From positions 744,001 to 808,000 of the forward strand of contig CAWAFL010000013.1 in NCBI GenBank assembly GCA_963781305.1: a DNA stretch of 64,000 nt, written 5' to 3'. The notes below the pieces were generated by a model. That model was not told where the DNA came from. It saw nothing but the letters and a program-made list of their open reading frames with translations, and made no database searches. Origin of the DNA: DASXMT01 sp963781305 (lineage in GTDB: Bacteria > Actinomycetota > Acidimicrobiia > Acidimicrobiales > RAAP-2). Below are positions 59,333 through 64,000 of this stretch, one piece after another (within the stretch, counting starts at the first letter, position 1; each line of letters starts with the position of its first letter). A program made the translations under genes and the position numbers.

Positions 59333-60793
59333 CTAGCGCTGTCCGGAGCGGACGCCGGCCTCGACCTGATCGCCCAGGCTCTTGTCCACATTCCGCAGGT
59401 AGGCAAAGGAACGCAGGAGCACAGGCTCGGTCACGCCGGCGAGCAGCGCTCCGACGATGTTGCTGACCAGCCGCTCCCTTGCCGCGTCGTCCATGACCTC
59501 CCGGACCAACGCTCCGGGCTGGCCCCAGTCGTCGTCCTCGGCGTGTTCAACATAGGCGGCGCGCATGATCTCCCCGTCCGTGTACCAGCTGGCTGGCTGG
59601 TAGTGCTCGCTATCCGCCTGCGGACCGCCCTTGGAATTCGGAAAGTACACCGGGTCGGTCCGGTTGACGATCCGCATCACACCGTCCTTGCTGTAGGTGT
59701 TAACGGGTGCGATGGGGGCATTGACCGGGATCTGCTCGTAGTTCACGCCGAGACGGGCCCGGTGCGCGTCGCCGTAGGAGAACAGCCGGGCCAGCAGCAT
59801 CCGGTCCGGGCTCGGGCCGATCCCCGGCACCATGTTGTTGGGTTGGAAGGCGGCCTGCTCGATCTCGGTATGGTTGTCGACAGGGTTGCGGTCGAGGGTC
59901 ATCCTGCCGACCTCGATGAGCGGGTAGTCGCCGTGCGGCCACACCTTGGTCAAGTCGAACGGGTTGAACCGGTAGGTCTTTGCGTCCTCGAACGGCATGA
60001 TCTGTACCTTGAGCGTCCAACTCGGGTGGTCGCCGCGCTCGATCGCCTCGTAGAGGTCCTTGGTGTGATAGTCGGGGTCGGTCCCGGCCAGCCGGTCGCC
60101 TTCGGCCTGGGTCCAGAACTCAATGCCCTGTTCGCTGATGAAGTGGTACTTCACCCAGACCCGGTCGCCCTGCGCGTTGATCCACATGTAGGTGTGGCTG
60201 GAGTACCCGTTCATGTGCCGCCAGCTCCTCGGGAAGCCGCGGTCGCCCATCAGCCAGACCACCTGGTGCGCCGTCTGCGGCAGCAACGTCCAGAAGTCCC
60301 ATTGCATATCGTTGCTGCGCAGGTTGTTCTTGGTCAGCCGCTTCTGCGACCGGATGAAGTTCTGGAAGTGCATCGGGTCCTTGACGAAGAAGACCGGCGT
60401 GTCGTTGCCGACCATGTCGTAGTTGCCCTCGCTGGTGTAGAACTTCAGCGAGAAGCCGCGCAGGTCCCGCCACATGTCGGGGCTGCCTCGCTCCCCGGCC
60501 ACCGTGGAGAACCTGGACAGGAGGCGGGTGGTGGTCCCCGGCTGGAACAGCGCCGCCTTGGTGAAGGCGCTGACATCGTTGGTGATCTCGATCCGGCCAA
60601 ACGCGCCGCTGCCCTTGGCGTGCGGCTGCCGCTCCGTGATCCGCTCCCGGTTGAAGTTGGCCATCTGCTCGATCAGGTAGCTGTCTTGAAGCAGGATCGG
60701 GCCGCCCGCGCCGACGGTCAGCGAATACTTGTCGCTTTCAACCGGGATGCCGGCATCAGTCGTCTGGATCGGATTTCCGTTCGAGATGCTCAT
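59333..60793 (-). CDS. Catalase (monofunctional heme)
   Basis: A 486-aa clade-type heme catalase that dismutates H2O2. Catalytic His58 lies in RQPHAKGSGAFG, the distal Asn region is DMVGNDTPVFF, and the proximal heme Tyr is in RLFSYGDAHRARLG. ATG 60793 is preceded by GGAGGT at seven bases, a strong ribosome site. The frame is open to an ATG at 60934 that would add 47 residues resembling a signal peptide. Confidence 0.94.
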   Translation of the reverse strand: MSISNGNPIQTTDAGIPVESDKYSLTVGAGGPILLQDSYLIEQMANFNRERITERQPHAKGSGAFGRIEITNDVSAFTKAALFQPGTTTRLLSRFSTVAGERGSPDMWRDLRGFSLKFYTSEGNYDMVGNDTPVFFVKDPMHFQNFIRSQKRLTKNNLRSNDMQWDFWTLLPQTAHQVVWLMGDRGFPRSWRHMNGYSSHTYMWINAQGDRVWVKYHFISEQGIEFWTQAEGDRLAGTDPDYHTKDLYEAIERGDHPSWTLKVQIMPFEDAKTYRFNPFDLTKVWPHGDYPLIEVGRMTLDRNPVDNHTEIEQAAFQPNNMVPGIGPSPDRMLLARLFSYGDAHRARLGVNYEQIPVNAPIAPVNTYSKDGVMRIVNRTDPVYFPNSKGGPQADSEHYQPASWYTDGEIMRAAYVEHAEDDDWGQPGALVREVMDDAARERLVSNIVGALLAGVTEPVLLRSFAYLRNVDKSLGDQVEAGVRSGQR

Positions 60794-61283
60794 ACCGTTA
60801 CCTCCATGTGCACTTGATACTTTTTGGTCCGATTCAGGGAGGGGAGGCGAGGTGGCTGCCACGCCCGCGCCGCACTGGACCACCAGGCAGACCCAGATCG
60901 CTGACCACGCGAACAGGCCGGATGTCCTACCCATGATCGTAAGCCTCGATTCCAGACTCCACCAGCCCTAAACTTCATTCTGAGCAAGGCGAATGGCGTC
61001 GTCCCTGGCGCTGAAGTCGTTGGGTGCCCTGGGCCACGTCAAGGCCGGAGTTCTAGGTGAGGGGAGCAGCACCTCTTCCAAACCACGTGAACGATCCGCC
61101 GATCATCCGGTGATCCGCTGCTCGCGGCCGGAGATCCGGAGTGCAAACTTCGGCAGGCGCGCCAGAGCGATCGGCGGCACGTCACCGACCCTTCCATCGC
61201 ACCACGCGGCGGGGGATGGCAGATGACTTTGGCCTCTACATTGAGAAACAGAGGAGGCGGAGTAACCGAGCAAGGAGGGTCAC
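60794..61283. other. 490-bp divergent intergenic region between catalase and OsmC genes
   Basis: No supported gene; ORFs here are short and compositionally like noise. TACATT at 61237-61242 could be a -10 for osmC. Several GATCCG-containing words cluster at 61090-61140 but form no clear operator. Shared oxidative-stress control is plausible, without a recognised OxyR or Fur site. Confidence 0.5.
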
Positions 61284-61709
61284 ATGCCAGCGAAAGGTAC
61301 TGCGGAATGGAAGGGTGACGTGCCCACTGGCACCGGCACCTTCACGGCGGGAGACACCATCACTGGGGGTTACACATACAAGTCCCGATTTGAGGATGGG
61401 CCCGGGTCCAACCCGGAACAGCTGATCGCGGCGGCCCACGCCGCCTGCTTCTCCATGGCGCTCTCGAATATCTTGGCCCAGGCCGGCACCCCACCTGACT
61501 CGGTGCAGACGGAGGCCACCGTGACCCTGCGACCGGTCGATGGGGCACCGACCATCACCAACATCGCTCTCGTCACGGTTGGACAGGTGCCCGGACTCGA
61601 TGAGGCCGCGTTCGTGGAGCACGCCCTGGAGGCCAAGGCCGGCTGTCCGGTCAGTCGAGCGCTGGCCGGAGTGCCCGAGATCACCCTCGAGGCGTCTCTG
61701 GCCCCGTGA
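61284..61709 (+). CDS. OsmC family peroxiredoxin
   Basis: A 141-aa thiol peroxidase that reduces organic hydroperoxides. The two redox cysteines lie in AAHAACFSMAL and EAKAGCPVSRAL, and GSNPEQLIAAAHAACF is the family hallmark. ATG 61284 is preceded by GGAGGG. It is divergent from the catalase and its 3' end overlaps the convergent MFS gene by 29 bp. Confidence 0.94.
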   Translation: MPAKGTAEWKGDVPTGTGTFTAGDTITGGYTYKSRFEDGPGSNPEQLIAAAHAACFSMALSNILAQAGTPPDSVQTEATVTLRPVDGAPTITNIALVTVGQVPGLDEAAFVEHALEAKAGCPVSRALAGVPEITLEASLAP

Positions 61710-63156
61710 GGGCGACGTCGCCCGCGGGGGCGCCCTCGACGCCGGATGTCCGGACTCGGTGCCGCCGATCACGGTCAATCGGTTGTGTGCGTTGTCGCTC
61801 ACTACTAACCGGACGGATCCGCACCTGATCCCCTGGGGACCGGGCATCGATGATGGGCTGTGGGGCGAAGTCCACCACCTCGCCTGGCTCGGCGTCCGAG
61901 ATCTCGAGCTTCACCCCCAACGTCGCCTCGGACATCCGCCCTCCTCGCCGGTAGCGAAGGGCGAGAGGGACGCAGGCAGCCAAGGTGGCCACCCCGCCGA
62001 CCATCACGGCGATCCGGGGGTTGCTGATGTCGGCGATCCAACCCACCAGCGGAGCCCCGATGGGGGTGCTCCCCAGGAAGGCGATGGCGTAGAGGGCCAT
62101 GACCCGGCCGCGCATGGCCGGGTCGGCCTGCAGCTGGATGGTCGCGTTGGCAGTGGCGATGAACGCGATGCTGCAGAGCCCCATGAAGACCAGGACGACC
62201 AGTGCGACGACCTCGGTGGGGGCGGCGGCGACCACCAAGAGCATGACGCCGAAGGCCAGGCCGATGACGCTGAGCATGGCGGTGCTGGGCTTGCTGCGAT
62301 GAGCGACGATCAGACCGCCGATGACCGCGCCGGCGCCCATGGCCGCCATGAGGGCGCTGTAGGTGCCGGCCCCGCCGTGGAAGGTGCGGGTGGCCAGCAG
62401 CGGGAGGGTGGTCGTGAAGTTGAAGGCGAAAATGCCCACCACCGCCATGACGAGCAGCGGATCCCGCAGCCCGCGGGTCGACCACGCGTAGCGAAGGCCG
62501 TCGCGGACCTGCCCCTTGGCCCGGACCACCACCGGGCGTTGGTGCAGCTCGGCTGGACGCATCATGAACAGGGCCACCAGGACGGCCACGTAGGACGCGG
62601 CGTTGAACAGGAAGCAGGCAGCCAGGCCGACAGCGAAGATGAGGATCCCTCCGACCGCCGGACCGATCACCCGGGCGGAGTTCATGACCACGCTGTTGAG
62701 GCTGATGGCGTTGGGCATGAGGTCGCGGCCGACCATCTCGGAGACGAAGGTCTGGCGAGCCGGGTTGTCGAAGAGGTTGACCACCCCGAAAAGCGTGGCG
62801 ATCAGGTAGACCTCCGCCATGTTGACCGTCCCCAGGGCCACCAGGAGGCCGAGGGCGAGGGCCAGCACCCCCGATGCGCTCTGGGTGGCGTACAGGAGCC
62901 GTCGCTTGTCGACCCGGTCCACGACCAGCCCGCCCCAGCTGCCGAGCAGCAGCATCGGCAGGAACTGCAGGGCTGTGACGATACCGACATTGAAGCCGTT
63001 CCCGTGGAGACGGTCGGAGAGGACCAGCAGCCCCAGGGCGACAGCGTGCATCCAGGTGCCCGAGGCTGAGATCACCTGGCCGAAGAAGTAGAGGCGGTAG
63101 TTGCGGACCCGCAGCGCCACGAAGGTCTGCCTGGCCGCCCGGGCGATGGGGCTCAT
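61681..63156 (-). CDS. MFS transporter (EntS/enterobactin-exporter-like, MFS_3)
   Basis: A 491-aa major facilitator with about 10-12 membrane segments in residues 15-400: LRVRNYRLYFFGQVISASGTW at the start, LLLGSWGGLVVDRVDKRRLL, NLFDNPARQTFVSEMVGRDL. The last 80 residues are a hydrophilic tail of low complexity that overlaps osmC. The substrate is unknown. ATG 63156 overlaps a preceding 18-codon ORF by ATGA. Confidence 0.86.
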   Translation of the reverse strand: MSPIARAARQTFVALRVRNYRLYFFGQVISASGTWMHAVALGLLVLSDRLHGNGFNVGIVTALQFLPMLLLGSWGGLVVDRVDKRRLLYATQSASGVLALALGLLVALGTVNMAEVYLIATLFGVVNLFDNPARQTFVSEMVGRDLMPNAISLNSVVMNSARVIGPAVGGILIFAVGLAACFLFNAASYVAVLVALFMMRPAELHQRPVVVRAKGQVRDGLRYAWSTRGLRDPLLVMAVVGIFAFNFTTTLPLLATRTFHGGAGTYSALMAAMGAGAVIGGLIVAHRSKPSTAMLSVIGLAFGVMLLVVAAAPTEVVALVVLVFMGLCSIAFIATANATIQLQADPAMRGRVMALYAIAFLGSTPIGAPLVGWIADISNPRIAVMVGGVATLAACVPLALRYRRGGRMSEATLGVKLEISDAEPGEVVDFAPQPIIDARSPGDQVRIRPVSSERQRTQPIDRDRRHRVRTSGVEGAPAGDVALTGPETPRG

Positions 63157-63209
63157 CCGTCGGCCACCAGGTGCTCGAGGAGCCTGGTCATCGAGGGGGA
63201 TGTGCTCAT
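63153..63209 (-). CDS. 18-aa leader ORF or remnant of a regulator upstream of the MFS gene
   Basis: Reads MSTSPSMTRLLEHLVADG and stops inside the MFS start (ATGA). A perfect TATAAT -10 (63221-63216) ends six bases before the ATG, so the transcript should be leaderless. The last ten residues recall MarR-type C termini, and marR genes often precede such MFS genes, so this may be a deletion remnant. The alternative is a coupling leader. Confidence 0.4.
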   Translation of the reverse strand: MSTSPSMTRLLEHLVADG

Positions 63210-63215
63210 GGTGCC

Positions 63216-63221
63216 ATTATA
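63216..63221 (-). promoter_or_regulatory. -10 element TATAAT for the leader-MFS transcript
   Basis: Consensus TATAAT on the minus strand in a locally AT-rich stretch, six bases before ATG 63209. Confidence 0.6.
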
Positions 63222-63346
63222 CTTACTTTTGCTAACTAATAGACCGTCTGGCAAAGCAACGTCGAGCGTGGTCTGCGCACCGCCGAGATGAACTCGCCAG
63301 CGCCTTGCGGCCAGGGAGGGTTCGAGGCCGGTCGACGAGGCGTTCG

Positions 63347-64000
63347 TCAGGATTGGGGCGGCGTCATGGTGGCGTGCATTTTGACCGACCGCATCACGGG
63401 GACGGTTTCGATGTGGGTGAGGCCGTCGAGCGCAGCCATCTCGCCGACGATGTACTCGTAGAGCGAGCGGTCGTCCTCGCAGTTCAGTGCGGCGATCAGG
63501 TTGGTTGACCCGGTGGTGGCGGCAACGAAGGGGATCTCTGGACGACCGGCGAGAGCGTGCCCGACCTGGGCGACCTTGGCGGGGACCACTGACATCCACA
63601 AGAGAGCCCGGGAGCGGATTCCGACGGCGTCGCTGTCGAGATCAACGTCGAAGAAGAGGACGCCCGAGGCAACGAGTTCCTCGACTCGCCGGCGGACGGT
63701 CGACTCGTGCCAGTGAGTGCGTTCCGCCAGTTGCCGATAGGCGGCGCGGCCGTCTTCGGCCAGGGCACGGACGAGGGGCCAGTCGGTGCCTTGCAGCGTG
63801 ACCGTCGATCGTTCCTTCGACGTTCTGGCCCGTACCGGCGAGCGGAGCCGGCCGATCTCCTTCTGGCTGAGGTCGTTCCAACCTGGAGGGGGGGATACCC
63901 CGGTGCCGAACAGGTGGAGGAGGCAGTAGGCCTCGAGTGCGACGACCTGACGGCCGGCCGAGAGCTCGCCGAGCAGTAGCGGGGTTCGCTCTTCGCTGTC
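63347..64000 (-). CDS. Lrp/AsnC family regulator (5' end outside window)
   Basis: The frame is open from the window end to the stop at 63347 (at least 217 residues). The visible part has two regions: an N-terminal stretch (SEERTPLLLGELSAGRQ), and an AsnC-type unit with HTH WPLVRALAEDGRAAYRQLAE and HESTVRRRVEELVASGVLFF, then the RAM ligand domain (LLWMSVVPAKVAQVGHAL, TGSTNLIAALNCED, HIETVPVMRSVK). This is the two-domain Lrp/AsnC type of actinomycetes. The start is missing, and the TTG at 63601 is only internal. Confidence 0.85.
   Translation of the reverse strand, partial: DSEERTPLLLGELSAGRQVVALEAYCLLHLFGTGVSPPPGWNDLSQKEIGRLRSPVRARTSKERSTVTLQGTDWPLVRALAEDGRAAYRQLAERTHWHESTVRRRVEELVASGVLFFDVDLDSDAVGIRSRALLWMSVVPAKVAQVGHALAGRPEIPFVAATTGSTNLIAALNCEDDRSLYEYIVGEMAALDGLTHIETVPVMRSVKMHATMTPPQS

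Overview
The window is 64 kb of high-GC DNA from an actinomycete-type bacterium, most probably a deep-branching one such as Acidimicrobiia. The evidence is the gene content: a prfB-ftsE-ftsX order, an F420-type LLM oxidoreductase, SCO6745-, DUF3039- and Rv2578c-type proteins, a BsaP zinc-ribbon partner of biotin synthase, and an actinobacterial LexA box. Many genes start with a -10-like hexamer 6-8 nt before the start codon, which points to widespread leaderless transcription. No rRNA, tRNA, CRISPR array or insertion sequence was seen. The genus is not determinable from the sequence alone.

Region 1-34 kb is mostly housekeeping and looks chromosomal. It holds the 3' end of secA, then prfB, ftsE, ftsX, a serine hydrolase and a sugar nucleotidyltransferase. 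Acyl-CoA ligase and dehydrogenase genes follow. An SCO6745-family gene is broken by one in-frame stop. Next to it is an archaeal-type riboflavin synthase, divergent from bioA-bioF-bioD. A LexA-box-controlled SPL-like radical SAM gene, a Nudix hydrolase, a secreted GH18 protein, an MTHFR-like protein, a TMEM175-like channel, an ABC-F ATPase, dus, maf, an adenine-deaminase-like gene, an ABC exporter and a cell-wall amidase follow. The second biotin locus (bioB plus bsaP), ahcY and two hydrolases close the region.

Region 34-46 kb mixes envelope, redox and regulatory genes: a DUF4232 lipoprotein, a gamma-carbonic anhydrase, an ECF42-type sigma factor with its YCII partner and a probable autoregulated promoter, a diiron ferritin-like protein, an LLM oxidoreductase, an FSP1-like flavoprotein behind a strong operator-like inverted repeat, and a potassium channel with RCK modules on both sides of its pore.

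Region 46-64 kb is accessory and catabolic. An IclR regulator faces a cytochrome P450-epoxide hydrolase operon, followed by two multidrug-type MFS exporters. A ribbon-helix-helix/VOC/methyltransferase operon and a nitroreductase lead into a three-gene operon (CitE-like lyase, class III CoA-transferase, HTD2-type hydratase) that matches the itaconate degradation route from itaconate through itaconyl-CoA and citramalyl-CoA to acetyl-CoA and pyruvate. A catalase and an OsmC peroxidase are divergent, followed by an MFS transporter behind a tiny leaderless ORF and a partial Lrp/AsnC regulator cut by the window end. The most interesting items are the archaeal-type riboflavin synthase, the itaconate module, the bioB-bsaP pair, the LexA and ECF promoter sites, and the double-RCK channel.
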